Origin: Clostridia bacterium
GTDB lineage: Bacteria; Bacillota; Clostridia; Christensenellales; Aristaeellaceae
Direction of reading: 5' to 3'
Assembly: GCA_017508975.1 (NCBI GenBank)
Contig: JAFWQU010000007.1
Span: forward strand, 1-64,000
Length of the DNA stretch: 64,000 nucleotides
Positions within the stretch are counted from its first letter, which is position 1. Every line of letters starts with the position of its first letter. Positions 52,603-61,454 of the stretch are shown here, in pieces. The notes below the pieces were generated by a model. It had not been told where the DNA came from. It did no database searches and saw only the letters and a program-made list of their open reading frames with translations. The position numbers were made by a program, and so were the translations under genes.

Positions 52603-53610
52603 ATGAAGAGAATCCTTTGTCTGCTGTGCGCGTTGCTGTTCCTGCTGCCCGCGGCGGTTTCCGCGGAGAAGGAGGACATGCTCTTCCATTTCGACGGGCC
52701 GGACGGCGAACCGGCGCTGTGGATGACCTCGGGTTTCTATATGTACGTACCGCTCTCCTGGCGGCGGACGGTGCCCTATGCTCCGGAGGAGGCCGGGACG
52801 GTGCTGCGCGCGGAGCTGCGGCGCGTGGCGGCTTACGCCGGACTGGGCCGGCTCTCCTTTGTCAGCCCGAATAACCTCCGGCAGATCCACGACGGGAAAA
52901 CCGGGCTGATGACCCTGCTGGACTACGCGCTCGTGTTTGCCACCGACGGAACCGACCAGGCGGCAATCATCCCGTCCGAGGGCAACCGGCCCCAGAGGGA
53001 CGCCGGGACCCTCCTCGGTCAGGAGTACGCCTGGACCGGGGCGGGCGTCGCGCTGGCGGCGCGGCTGGGCCTGAAGCTCGAGCCCTTCCAGACCGCGCCC
53101 AGCCGGGATTACCGCTACACCTTCGACAGCGGCGAACAGCTCTTCCAGATGCTGATTTACGCCGTGCTGGGCGGCGAGCCCGCCTGGCTGGGCGACCCGG
53201 ACGCGCCGCGCGGGGAGGACATGACCGCCTTCCTGCACTGGTTCCTCGCCTGGGCGAGCATGACCCGCTGGATGCTCGGCAGCGAGGAAGGGCCGGCGGA
53301 TCCGGAGCTCCCCGCGGCGGTGATCCGCTTCGACCCGGAGACGGAGATTCCCTCGCTGACCGTGACCTCGGCGGAGGGCACCACCACCCTGCGCTTCCTG
53401 AAGAACGTGGATCTCAAGGCGATCTACGGCTTTCTGATCGGACTGTTCCGGCTCAACGGACTCTCCTCGGTGGACGTGCCTGTCTGGGTGGATATGGGGG
53501 ACGGCACCATCGCGGTGCTGACGCAGACCTCGGAGGCGTCGGAAGATAACGTCATCCGGGAGTGGCTGGACTTTGCGCTGCTGAGCGAGCGTGCCGCGCT
53601 GGGACAGTGA
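52603..53610 (+). CDS. Secreted protein of unknown function
   Basis: A 335-residue precursor with signal peptide MKRILCLLCALLFLLPAAVSA. The mature protein contains helical and strand regions (LWMTSGFYMYVPLSW, GRLSFVSPNNLRQI, AFLHWFLAWASMTRWML, VDVPVWVDMGDGTIAVL), with no recognised domain. The start is preceded by AAGAAAGGAG at slightly long spacing. It lies 72 bp after the LRR gene on the same strand and may be co-transcribed. Confidence 0.7.
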   Translation: MKRILCLLCALLFLLPAAVSAEKEDMLFHFDGPDGEPALWMTSGFYMYVPLSWRRTVPYAPEEAGTVLRAELRRVAAYAGLGRLSFVSPNNLRQIHDGKTGLMTLLDYALVFATDGTDQAAIIPSEGNRPQRDAGTLLGQEYAWTGAGVALAARLGLKLEPFQTAPSRDYRYTFDSGEQLFQMLIYAVLGGEPAWLGDPDAPRGEDMTAFLHWFLAWASMTRWMLGSEEGPADPELPAAVIRFDPETEIPSLTVTSAEGTTTLRFLKNVDLKAIYGFLIGLFRLNGLSSVDVPVWVDMGDGTIAVLTQTSEASEDNVIREWLDFALLSERAALGQ

Positions 53611-53650
53611 ACAGCGCGCAAAAAACCCGGTGCCGCGCCGCGCCCGTCCC

Positions 53651-53679
53651 TTGTCTCCGGCACCGGATTATGCTACAAT
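53651..53679 (+). promoter_or_regulatory. GH94 gene promoter
   Basis: TTGTCT (53651-53656) and TACAAT with extended TGC (53674-53679) are 17 bp apart, 50 bases before the start codon. Confidence 0.65.
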
Positions 53680-53728
53680 AGCCGCACGGAACCCTATCGC
53701 GAGATCACTGCAGATGGAGGAGAACGCC

Positions 53729-56125
53729 ATGCAATTCGGTCATTTCGACGAAACCCGGCGGGAGTATGTCATCACCGACCCCCGCACCCCCAAGCCCTGG
53801 GCGAACTACCTTGGATCCCCGGCCTATGGCGCGATCGTGACCCAGAACGCCGGCGGCTACTCGTTTGTGAAGTCCGGCGCCGCCGGGCGCATCCTGCGCT
53901 ATACCTTCAACCAGTTTGACGAGCCCGGCCGCTATGTCTACCTGCGGGACGAGGCGGACGGCGATTTCTGGTCCGCGTCCTGGCGGCCCGTGGAGAAACC
54001 GCTGGACCAGTACCGTACCGTCACGCGGCACGGCACCGCCTACACCGAGATCGAGTCGGCGTACCGCGGGATCAAGAGCAAAGTGCTCTACTATGTGCCG
54101 CTGGACGCCACCCACGAGGTCTGGCGTGTGAAGGTGCGCAACGCCGGGGACACCCCGCGGAAGATCGGCGTGTTCGGCTACTGCGAGTTCACGACCGAGA
54201 GTTTTTACACCCAGGACCTGGTGAACCTGCAGTACACGCAGTTCATCACCGTCACCGAGTTCCACGGGGACCACATCCTGCAGCGTATCAACCAGTTCTG
54301 CAACCTCAACGAGGAGGGCGAGAACGGCAAGGAGCGCTTCTTCGGCATGACGGGCAGCCCTGTGGCGAGCTTCGCCGGACGGCGCGAGGGCTTCCTGGGC
54401 ATCCACCGCTTCAGCGAGCCCCAGGGCGTGCTGGACGGCAAGCTGGACGACACCCCGAACTACAACGGCAATCCCTGCGGCGCGCTGCATACTGTGCTGG
54501 AGCTGGCGCCCGGCGAGGAGAAGACCATCGCCTTCGTCCTGGGCGAGAAGGGCGAGCGCGAGGCGAAGGCGCTCCTGGCGCGCTACGCCGATCCCGCCGC
54601 GACGGTGGACGCCGAGGAGCAGGCGCTGATCGACTACTGGCACGCGGAGCTCGACCACCTGAAGATCTGCACCCCGGACGCGGACCTCAACACCATGGTG
54701 AACACCTGGAACGCTTTCCAGTGCTTCACAACCTTCGTGTGGAGCCGCGCGGCCTCTCTGATCTACTGCGGCGAGCGCAACGGCTACGGCTACCGCGACA
54801 CGGTGCAGGATATCCAGGGCATCATCCATCTGGATCCGCAGATGGCCAAGGAGCGCCTGGTGTTCATGCTCTCCGCGCAGGTGCACCACGGCGGCGGCCT
54901 GCCGCTGGTGAAGTTCACCCACAACCCCGGCCATGAGGACACGCCGGAGCAGGAGAGCTATGTGCGCGCCACCGGCCACCCGAAGTACCGCGCGGACGAC
55001 GCGCTGTGGCTCTTCCCCACGGTCTACAAGTACATCGCCGAGACCGGCGACAAGGCCTTCATGGACGAGGTGATCCCCTTCGCGGACTATGACGAGGGCA
55101 CCGTCCTGGAGCACCTGAAGCGTGCGATCGACTTCACGCTGAACCACCTGGGCAACCACCAGCTGCCCGCCGGCCTGCACGCGGACTGGAACGACTGCCT
55201 GGTGCTGGGCGACAAGGGCGAGAGCTCCTTTGTGGCCTTCCAGTTCTACTATGCGCTGCGGATCCTGGACGAGCTGATGCCCGAGAGCGCGGAGAACGCG
55301 GAGTACCGCGAATTCCTGCACAAGACGGCCGCGGACTTCCTCAAGCGGATCAACGAGTGCTTCTGGGAGGACGACCGCTTCCTGCGCGGCATCCGCGACG
55401 ACGGCGTGATCATCGGCTCCAAGCACGACCCGGAGGCCTCCATGTGGATGAACCCCCAGTGCTGGGCGGTCATCTCCCGCGGCGGCACCGCGGAGCAGAA
55501 CACGCTGGCCATGGAGAGCGTGCACCGCGAGCTGAACACGCCCAACGGCGTCGAGCTCATGGCCCCCTGCTACCGGAAGCACTATTTCGAGGGCGCCCGG
55601 ATGCGGCTGTTCAACCCGACTACCAAGGAGAACGGCGGCGTGTTCTGCCAGGCGCAGGGCTGGGCGATCCTCGCCGAGTCCCTGCTGGGCCACGGCGACC
55701 GCGCGTTCCAGTACTTCAAGGAGTCCTGCCCCGCCGCCTACAACGACCGCGCCGAGATCCGCGAGGTCGAGCCCTATGTGCACAGCCAGTTCATCGAGGG
55801 CCATGAGACGCCCCAGCCCGGCCGCGCACATGTGCACTGGCTGACCGGCACCGCGTCCACGGTCATGGTGGGCTGCGTGGAGGGCATCCTCGGCCTGCGC
55901 CCGACCCCCGACGGCCTGCGCGTGGATCCCGCGATCCCCGCGGAGTGGCCCGGGTTTACGATGGACAAGACCTTCCGCGGCAAGCGGCTGCACATCACCG
56001 TCGACAACGCCTCCCGCAGCGGCAGCGGCGTGAAGCAGCTTCTGCTGGATGGCGTCCCCACCGACGCCCGCGTCCTGACGGAGGACCTCCTCCGCGACGG
56101 GATGGAGATCAAGGTGGTTCTGTAA
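53729..56125 (+). CDS. GH94 glycoside phosphorylase (cellobiose/chitobiose phosphorylase-like)
   Basis: GH94 enzymes cleave beta-linked disaccharides with phosphate to give a sugar-1-phosphate, saving ATP. The product has 798 residues, the size of cellobiose and N,N'-diacetylchitobiose phosphorylases. It starts MQFGHFDETRREYVITDPRT and has a large beta-sandwich domain, then a helical barrel. The catalytic aspartate is in HADWNDCL near residue 487, with GYGYRDTVQDIQG and VHHGGGLPLVKF nearby. GGAGGAG precedes the ATG. Cytoplasmic. Cellobiose is likely but not proven. Confidence 0.92.
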   Translation: MQFGHFDETRREYVITDPRTPKPWANYLGSPAYGAIVTQNAGGYSFVKSGAAGRILRYTFNQFDEPGRYVYLRDEADGDFWSASWRPVEKPLDQYRTVTRHGTAYTEIESAYRGIKSKVLYYVPLDATHEVWRVKVRNAGDTPRKIGVFGYCEFTTESFYTQDLVNLQYTQFITVTEFHGDHILQRINQFCNLNEEGENGKERFFGMTGSPVASFAGRREGFLGIHRFSEPQGVLDGKLDDTPNYNGNPCGALHTVLELAPGEEKTIAFVLGEKGEREAKALLARYADPAATVDAEEQALIDYWHAELDHLKICTPDADLNTMVNTWNAFQCFTTFVWSRAASLIYCGERNGYGYRDTVQDIQGIIHLDPQMAKERLVFMLSAQVHHGGGLPLVKFTHNPGHEDTPEQESYVRATGHPKYRADDALWLFPTVYKYIAETGDKAFMDEVIPFADYDEGTVLEHLKRAIDFTLNHLGNHQLPAGLHADWNDCLVLGDKGESSFVAFQFYYALRILDELMPESAENAEYREFLHKTAADFLKRINECFWEDDRFLRGIRDDGVIIGSKHDPEASMWMNPQCWAVISRGGTAEQNTLAMESVHRELNTPNGVELMAPCYRKHYFEGARMRLFNPTTKENGGVFCQAQGWAILAESLLGHGDRAFQYFKESCPAAYNDRAEIREVEPYVHSQFIEGHETPQPGRAHVHWLTGTASTVMVGCVEGILGLRPTPDGLRVDPAIPAEWPGFTMDKTFRGKRLHITVDNASRSGSGVKQLLLDGVPTDARVLTEDLLRDGMEIKVVL

Positions 56126-56247
56126 AACGCATCCCTTCCCCCGCCGGAGCGCAAGGCCCCGGCGGGTTTTCTGACGGAAATGTTTCATGTGAAACAGAAA
56201 ACCCCGGAGCCCGCATGGGCCGCCGGGGCTGAGGCTCGATCGTGCAG
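56123..56247. repeat. Terminator/parS-like cassette, copy 1
   Basis: About 110 bp nearly identical to 57882-58002. Order: plus-strand terminator CCCGCCGG/CCGGCGGG with TTTTC; parS-like TGTTTCATGTGAAACA (56181-56196), one base from consensus; minus-strand terminator CCCCGG/CCGGGG. The two cassettes form direct repeats bracketing the A+T-rich LRR gene. Confidence 0.8.
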
Positions 56248-57645
56248 TTAGTTGGTCAACCAGTCCAGCGAATCGGGGTAGGTGTAATTGAGTCCATTTT
56301 CATTGCAGTACTGAGCTGCATAGCTGTTGCGAGGTACGGTGAGGGTTAGGTAATTGCATCCAGTGAATGCTCCAAACCCAATTTTCATTACGCTGTCTGG
56401 TATTACTACGCTAGCTAGATTGGTGCAGTTGGAGAATGCACTATGCCCGATGTCTGTAACATTGTTCGGTATTGTAACGCTAATCAAACTTTCACAGTAT
56501 TGAAATGCTGAAATCCCAATACTCGTCACACTGTCTGGAATTTTAACGCTTGCCAGTCTGAAACAGTAACAAAAGGACATATCTCCAATACTTGTTACAT
56601 CGTTTGGAATTGTTATACTGGTTAGGTTAGAACAGCTGCTAAATACATGATTACCAATGCTTGTTATACTATTCGGAAGAGATATACTGATCAGGTTAGT
56701 GCAACCAACGAAGGCGTTATCCCCTATGCTCGTTACACTGTCTGGGATATTCACATCCGTCAGATTCTTACAGGATTCGAACGCAGAGTTCTCAATAGTC
56801 AAAGTTCCTTCAGGAACTGAATAAATCTTCTCAGAACTTTTCATAGGATACCAAACTAGACGACTATCCAGCTTACTGATTAACGCTCCATCGATGACAG
56901 TAAGGGTTGGATGATCAGGAGAGATAATAATAGATGAGAGATTACCGCAATACCTAAATGGATTTGCATGAATGCTTGTCACGCTGTCTGGTATTGTTAA
57001 GCTGATAAGATTCATATTATTATAGAATGCATCAATTCCGATAGATTTAACCCCTTGTGGAATGGAATACACCTCTTTTGCTAATCCCATTGGACAGCAT
57101 ACCAACAGTTTGTCAGGTTTGTAGAACAGAACTCCATCGATTACAGCCAGTGTTGGATGATCCGGGGAGATGCGCATTATTTTAAGATTTTTGCAATCTT
57201 CGAAAGGATTGGCTCCAATACTCGTCACGCTGTCTGGTATTATAATTTTTGATAAACTGTCACAGCCAGAAAAAGCCCAATTTCCGATTCTTGTTACACT
57301 ATCCGGAAGGATTACATCTATTAAATTTCTACAGTTAGAGAACGCATAATCCCCGATATCTGTCACGTTATTTGGGATTGTTACACTTGTCAGAGGACTA
57401 AACAAGTAGGAAATAAATGCACAATCTCCAATACTTGTCACCGTAATACCATCCAATTTCTCCGGTATTACTAGTTCACTAGCTTTGCCACGATATTTTG
57501 TTATTCTTGCGGTGCCATCTTCTATAAGGATGTACTCGAAATCCCCGCTGTTTTTCTTTTCTGGTTCTGAGGATTCTGTATATACGATAGAACAGTAAGA
57601 CAAGAGCAAAGCGAAAGCGAGCAGCAGAGAGAAGACGCGTTTCAT
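56248..57645 (-). CDS. Secreted BspA-like LRR protein, A+T-rich island gene
   Basis: A 465-residue precursor with signal peptide (FSLLLAFALLLSYCSIVYT) and a long LRR_5 array (repeats such as IPDSVTSIGDNAFVGCTNL) to the C-terminus. Codon use is strikingly richer in A/T (many ATT, ATA, AAT, TTA) than any flanking gene. It is also bracketed by roughly 110 bp direct repeats. Both facts point to recent horizontal insertion. TTAGGAGG precedes the ATG. It probably acts at the cell surface, ligand unknown. Confidence 0.85.
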   Translation of the reverse strand: MKRVFSLLLAFALLLSYCSIVYTESSEPEKKNSGDFEYILIEDGTARITKYRGKASELVIPEKLDGITVTSIGDCAFISYLFSPLTSVTIPNNVTDIGDYAFSNCRNLIDVILPDSVTRIGNWAFSGCDSLSKIIIPDSVTSIGANPFEDCKNLKIMRISPDHPTLAVIDGVLFYKPDKLLVCCPMGLAKEVYSIPQGVKSIGIDAFYNNMNLISLTIPDSVTSIHANPFRYCGNLSSIIISPDHPTLTVIDGALISKLDSRLVWYPMKSSEKIYSVPEGTLTIENSAFESCKNLTDVNIPDSVTSIGDNAFVGCTNLISISLPNSITSIGNHVFSSCSNLTSITIPNDVTSIGDMSFCYCFRLASVKIPDSVTSIGISAFQYCESLISVTIPNNVTDIGHSAFSNCTNLASVVIPDSVMKIGFGAFTGCNYLTLTVPRNSYAAQYCNENGLNYTYPDSLDWLTN

Positions 57646-57745
57646 TGTCAGACCTCCTAATGAAAAAAGCTTGATATTAGGTGTATTATACCGCTTCTTC
57701 GAAATAGAGCAAGAGGCGAACCTTACCTACTACAAATTATACATA

Positions 57746-57882
57746 ATACTGATCTCAAGTAAAACTGCAAATTCAATAACAGTATGCAGCCGAAGGTCCA
57801 GGGCGATCGGAAAGCCCTGGTCGCGGCCCGCAGGCCGCGAAATTCTGCCTTTGAAAGAAGCATATAAAACTGAGAACAGGAT
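57746..57882 (-). repeat. Interspersed palindromic element, copy N
   Basis: Minus-strand short form with CGCGGCC hairpin, left end ATACTGATCTCAAG perfect, right end AAACTGAGAACAGGAT slightly decayed. It sits upstream of the A+T-rich LRR gene and adjoins cassette copy 2. Confidence 0.85.
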
Positions 57883-58002
57883 AAAACGTATCTCTTCCCC
57901 CGCCGGAGCGCAAGGCCCCGGCGGGTTTTCTGACGGCATTGCTTCATGTGAAACAGAAAACCCCGGAGCCCATGTGGGCTGCCGGGGCGAGGAATGCAGT
58001 TA
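57882..58002. repeat. Terminator/parS-like cassette, copy 2
   Basis: Second copy of the cassette at 56123-56247 with the same order of elements. The parS-like site reads TGCTTCATGTGAAACA (57940-57955), two bases from consensus. The minus-strand terminator half would serve the DUF4867 gene. Confidence 0.8.
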
Positions 58003-58033
58003 TCATTCCGAATTCCGCATACCGAATTGAGAA

Positions 58034-58660
58034 TTACTCCGCAATATCAATATTCACGCCCGTCAGGCCGACATACGCGCCCTGGGCGGCCTCGGATGCG
58101 TCTGCGTGGGCGATCAGCCACTTGTTCCGGGCCCAGAGCAGCTTGTCCTCGTCGTTGGCCTCGGTGATGGCGGGCTTGTCGGTGTTGGTGCCCAGGGGCA
58201 GCACGACCGCCACCCGGAAGCCGCTGTCGTCCACCTGGCAGGGGGCATAGTGCAGGCTGGTCTCATAGACCTGCACCACCGCGCCGGCGGGGGCGCGGAA
58301 GGCCTTCACCTTCGCGGTGTCCAGCTTGCCGTCGACGAAGTCCTCCATCTTGGCCAGCAGCAGCACGAAATCCCCGGTGCCGATGTTCAGCTCGCTGTCC
58401 CGGTGGTACTCCAGGCAGTTGAGCTTGGTGTTGTGGCCCCAGCACATGCCCAGCTGCACCGGCATGCCGCCGTAGGCGCGGTCGCGGACCTCCGCCAGGA
58501 TGCCGCAGGCCTCCAGGGAGGCGATGCCGGGCTCGTAGGCCACGCCGCTCTCGGGCAGCACGATGGCCTCCATGGCCGCGCGGAGCTCCGCCGTGTCATA
58601 CCCGCCGAGCACCTTGCCGTAGGGGCGGAATTCCTCGTCATAGACAGAATACACTTTCAT
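58034..58660 (-). CDS. DUF4867 family protein (cupin-like)
   Basis: A 208-residue cytoplasmic protein resembling DUF4867 proteins, a cupin-like family related to ureidoglycolate lyase. Typical parts are the N-terminal MKVYSVYDEEFRPYGKVL, CWGHNTKLNCLEYHRDSELN (likely metal ligands His and Glu), and VQVYETSLHYAPCQVDDSGF. Such genes often accompany sugar catabolic operons. AGGAGG precedes the start. It is probably co-transcribed with nothing upstream, since the LUD gene ends 104 bp away. Confidence 0.75.
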   Translation of the reverse strand: MKVYSVYDEEFRPYGKVLGGYDTAELRAAMEAIVLPESGVAYEPGIASLEACGILAEVRDRAYGGMPVQLGMCWGHNTKLNCLEYHRDSELNIGTGDFVLLLAKMEDFVDGKLDTAKVKAFRAPAGAVVQVYETSLHYAPCQVDDSGFRVAVVLPLGTNTDKPAITEANDEDKLLWARNKWLIAHADASEAAQGAYVGLTGVNIDIAE

Positions 58661-58764
58661 GGTTGCTTCCTCCTGTTCGAATCATGGGTTTCTGCCCTGT
58701 ATCATTCCCTGTCCGGGGGCGGTTTCCTGCCTTGAAACAGGCGCGCGCGAAAGTTTTCTTCCGC

Positions 58765-59394
58765 TCAGAACCCCAGGCTCTCGTTGACCAGGATCACGCG
58801 GATGCGCCCGGCGTGGCGGGAGAAGCGGGTGATCAGGAACTGGCAGCAGATCGTGTCCGGGGACTTGCAGTCCATGCACAGGCCGGTCTTCGCGCAGGGG
58901 GTCTGCAGGCCGAAGCGCTGGGCGTTGATGGGCGCGGCGACATTGCGGGCGCGCTTCATGGCGCTGTCGAGGTCGGGGCAGACCTTGTTCATGCCGATGA
59001 TCATCAGCACGTGCTTCGGGCCCTGGGCGATCGCGGAGACGCGGTTGGCGTTGCCGTCGATGTTGACGAGGATGCCGTCCTGGGTGAGGGCGTTGGCGCT
59101 GGAGAGGAAGTAGTCCGCGTCGTAGGCCAGGAGCATGGCCTCGCGCTTGTCGGCGTAGGTGTCCCGGTCGATGAAGCGGTAGGGGCCGTTTTTCAGCGCG
59201 TCCACCAGGCCGATTTCATGGGCGCTCATGGCGCCGCCCATGGTGACGCTGCTGCCCTCGGGGATCCAGGCGAGCGCCTGCGCGAGGGCCTCCTCGCGGG
59301 TCGCGGCCCAGGAGGCCTCCATGTTGCGGCTCTGCAGCCCCTGGATGACTTTCTGCGCGAGCAGTTCGTTGCGTTTGGTGATCATCTCGTTCAT
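58765..59394 (-). CDS. LUD-domain protein (lactate utilisation-like)
   Basis: The 209-residue product is a stand-alone LUD (DUF162) domain of the LutC/YkgG type. Visible motifs are MGGAMSAHEIGLVDAL near residue 52, ADYFLSSANALTQDG, GILVNIDGNANRVSA and a C-terminal cysteine cluster (CAKTGLCMDC, CC) that could bind iron-sulfur or metal. LUD proteins act in lactate or related oxidoreductase systems, but LutA and LutB partners are absent. AAAGGAG precedes the ATG. Confidence 0.82.
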   Translation of the reverse strand: MNEMITKRNELLAQKVIQGLQSRNMEASWAATREEALAQALAWIPEGSSVTMGGAMSAHEIGLVDALKNGPYRFIDRDTYADKREAMLLAYDADYFLSSANALTQDGILVNIDGNANRVSAIAQGPKHVLMIIGMNKVCPDLDSAMKRARNVAAPINAQRFGLQTPCAKTGLCMDCKSPDTICCQFLITRFSRHAGRIRVILVNESLGF

Positions 59395-59412
59395 GGGGTT
59401 CGCTCCTTTCTC

Positions 59413-59550
59413 ATGCTAATCTCAAGTAAAACTGCGAATCAGGTAAAGGCATGTAACCGAAGGTCCAGGGCGATCGGAAAGCCCTGGTCGCGGCCCGCAG
59501 GCCGCGAAATCTCCCTGTTGACATTTAGCACACGATACTGAGATCAGTAT
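59413..59550 (-). repeat. Interspersed palindromic element, copy O
   Basis: Intact minus-strand short form with the CGCGGCC hairpin. The right end TGAGATCAGTAT abuts the TGA stop of the F5/8-like gene (59550-59552 on the minus strand). It fills the gap between the polysaccharide operon and the LUD gene. Confidence 0.85.
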
Positions 59551-60335
59551 CAGACAGGGGATTCGTCCTGCCCCCAGACCTCCCACTGCCGCAGGGAGGG
59601 GAAGGCGGAGGGGTCCGGGCTTTTGATCAGGCGCTCCAGGCGGAGCCAGCGGACGCGGTGGCTGCCGAGGGGGATCCACTGCCGGTCGCCGGTTTTCTCG
59701 AGGGGGAAGGCGATGTCCGCGCCATCGGAGAGGAGCACGTGGCCCTCCGTCCACCAGGCGTCGTGCGGGAAGTCCGCCCGCAGGGTCAGCGCCATGGCGT
59801 CCACGCGCACCTCGCGCCCCAGGTCGAGCAGGCACCAGGCGTCCTCCCGGGCGCCGATCCCCCAGCTCTGGAAGGGCCACTCGCCGTGGAAGGTATTCAT
59901 CCGCAGGCCGTCGATCACGTTCCGGGCGCAGAAGCAGGCCTCGCCCCGGGTCTCCACGTTGGCGGTGCAGTGCGGGAAGAAGTCCGTGTCGCCCCGGAGG
60001 TCCGCCGGATTGCAGGCCAGATTCCGGCGCGCGGCGATTTCCGCGGGCGTCATCACCCGCGCCTGGAGAATATGCCGTTCTGCCTCAAAGGTCCCCGGCG
60101 CGTAGGCCAGGCGGTGTTCCCCGGCGGGCACGGTCCAGGTCATGCCGCCCTGCGGACAATAGACCTCGCCCGCAGGCATCGCCTGGTCCAGCTGCAGCCG
60201 CAAATGGGCCGCGCCGCGGATCAGCACCGTGTCCCCGGGCCGGTAGACCCGGTCCAGGCAGAGCAGCGCCTCCTCCGGGTGTTCCGCGAAGGCCAGCCGC
60301 TCGCCGGCCGCGTCCCTCACCTCAATGGATATCAT
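59550..60335 (-). CDS. Protein with discoidin (F5/8)-like carbohydrate-binding domain
   Basis: A 261-residue protein, no signal peptide. Residues about 120-261 resemble a galactose-binding (F5/8 type C) sandwich: CARNVIDGL, WPFQSWGIGAREDAWCLLDL, VDAMALTLRADFPHDAWW and WLRLERLIKS. The N-terminal half is a beta-rich domain of unknown type. It is 9 bp from the GH88 gene and is the last gene of the uronate polysaccharide operon, so it probably helps bind or process the same glycan. Confidence 0.68.
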   Translation of the reverse strand: MISIEVRDAAGERLAFAEHPEEALLCLDRVYRPGDTVLIRGAAHLRLQLDQAMPAGEVYCPQGGMTWTVPAGEHRLAYAPGTFEAERHILQARVMTPAEIAARRNLACNPADLRGDTDFFPHCTANVETRGEACFCARNVIDGLRMNTFHGEWPFQSWGIGAREDAWCLLDLGREVRVDAMALTLRADFPHDAWWTEGHVLLSDGADIAFPLEKTGDRQWIPLGSHRVRWLRLERLIKSPDPSAFPSLRQWEVWGQDESPV

Positions 60336-60344
60336 GCGCTCACC

Positions 60345-61454
60345 TCACCGCCAGAGCATCGGGTCCGTGCCGTTCAGCTTCGCCAGGGCTTCCATCAGGA
60401 AATAGTCGCCGTAGGTGATGTTCGTGTGCCGGCCGGCGCCGTCGTCGTGGTAGCTGGCGGTGCAGTGGGTGAGCAGGCCCAGGCGGGACGCTCCCCAGTC
60501 GCAGCAGCGGTCCAGCAGGCCGTCCACCAGCTTCAGCGCGGCCTGCTGCCAGGCGTCGTCGCCGGTGATCTTTGCCAGCTCCTGCAGGCCGCAGGCGGCG
60601 ATGGCGCCGGCGATGTTGTCCAGGCGCTCCTCCTCCGGGGGCTGGCAGAAGTCGCAGTCCGTCAGGCCGTCCGGACGGATATGCGCCGCGAAGTTCGCGG
60701 CGATGCGCCGGGCGGCGTCGAGGTACCGGGGATCCTCCGTGTTGAGATACGCCAGGGTGAAACCATAGAGCCCCCAGGCCTGGCCGCGGCTCCACTGGCT
60801 GCCTAGGCAGTAGCCCTGGCCGGGGTGCTCCCGGACCCGGGCGCCGGTGGCCGGATCGAACTCGATGATGTGGCTGACGGAGCCGTCCGGCCGCAGGAAC
60901 TCCCGCAGGGACGTGTCCGCGTGGATGCGCGCGACGTGCGCGAAGCGCGGATCTCCGGTCTTGCGGCTGGCCCAGAAGAGCAGCGAGAGGTTCATCATGC
61001 AGTCGATGATCGCGTAGCCCGCCTGGCTCGGATGGTTCCAGGCGCGGATGTAGCCACTGGGGTTGAAGCGGCCCATCAGCAGGCTCGCGGCGTGCAGCGC
61101 GTCGGTCTCCGCCTGCTCGTCGCCCGTGAGCTTCGCGTCCGCGCCGGCGGCGATCAGGTACATGAAGCCCACGTCGTGGTTCAGGAAGCGGAAACGGCGC
61201 AGCTCGTCCGCCAGCAGGGCCTCCACGCGGCGCGCCTCCGCCTTGAAGGCCTCGTCGCCCGTGGCCGCGAAGCACTGCCACATGAGCGCCGGCCAGAAAC
61301 CGCCGGTCCACCAGCTGTTTCCGTCGTAGGGCGAGGCGATCCAGCGGCCCTCCTCGCTCTTGTAGGGGATCAGGCCCTCCTGCGCGGCCAGCGCGGCTCC
61401 GCGGCGGAATTTCTCTGCGGCCTTCGCGAAGGCCTCCTCATAGCGTGTCGGCAA
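60345..61454 (-). CDS. GH88 unsaturated glucuronyl hydrolase
   Basis: GH88 enzymes remove the 4,5-unsaturated uronic acid that lyases leave on oligosaccharide ends. The 369-residue product has the alpha/alpha-barrel motifs NSWWTGGFWPALMW, FLNHDVGFMY (Asp), SQAGYAIIDCMMNLSLLFWA (catalytic Asp) and GSQWSRGQAWGLYGF. The start is TTG with GGAGG upstream inside the end of the DUF2264 gene (17 bp overlap). The heparinase-type lyase encoded upstream supplies its substrate. Cytoplasmic. Confidence 0.9.
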   Translation of the reverse strand: MPTRYEEAFAKAAEKFRRGAALAAQEGLIPYKSEEGRWIASPYDGNSWWTGGFWPALMWQCFAATGDEAFKAEARRVEALLADELRRFRFLNHDVGFMYLIAAGADAKLTGDEQAETDALHAASLLMGRFNPSGYIRAWNHPSQAGYAIIDCMMNLSLLFWASRKTGDPRFAHVARIHADTSLREFLRPDGSVSHIIEFDPATGARVREHPGQGYCLGSQWSRGQAWGLYGFTLAYLNTEDPRYLDAARRIAANFAAHIRPDGLTDCDFCQPPEEERLDNIAGAIAACGLQELAKITGDDAWQQAALKLVDGLLDRCCDWGASRLGLLTHCTASYHDDGAGRHTNITYGDYFLMEALAKLNGTDPMLWR

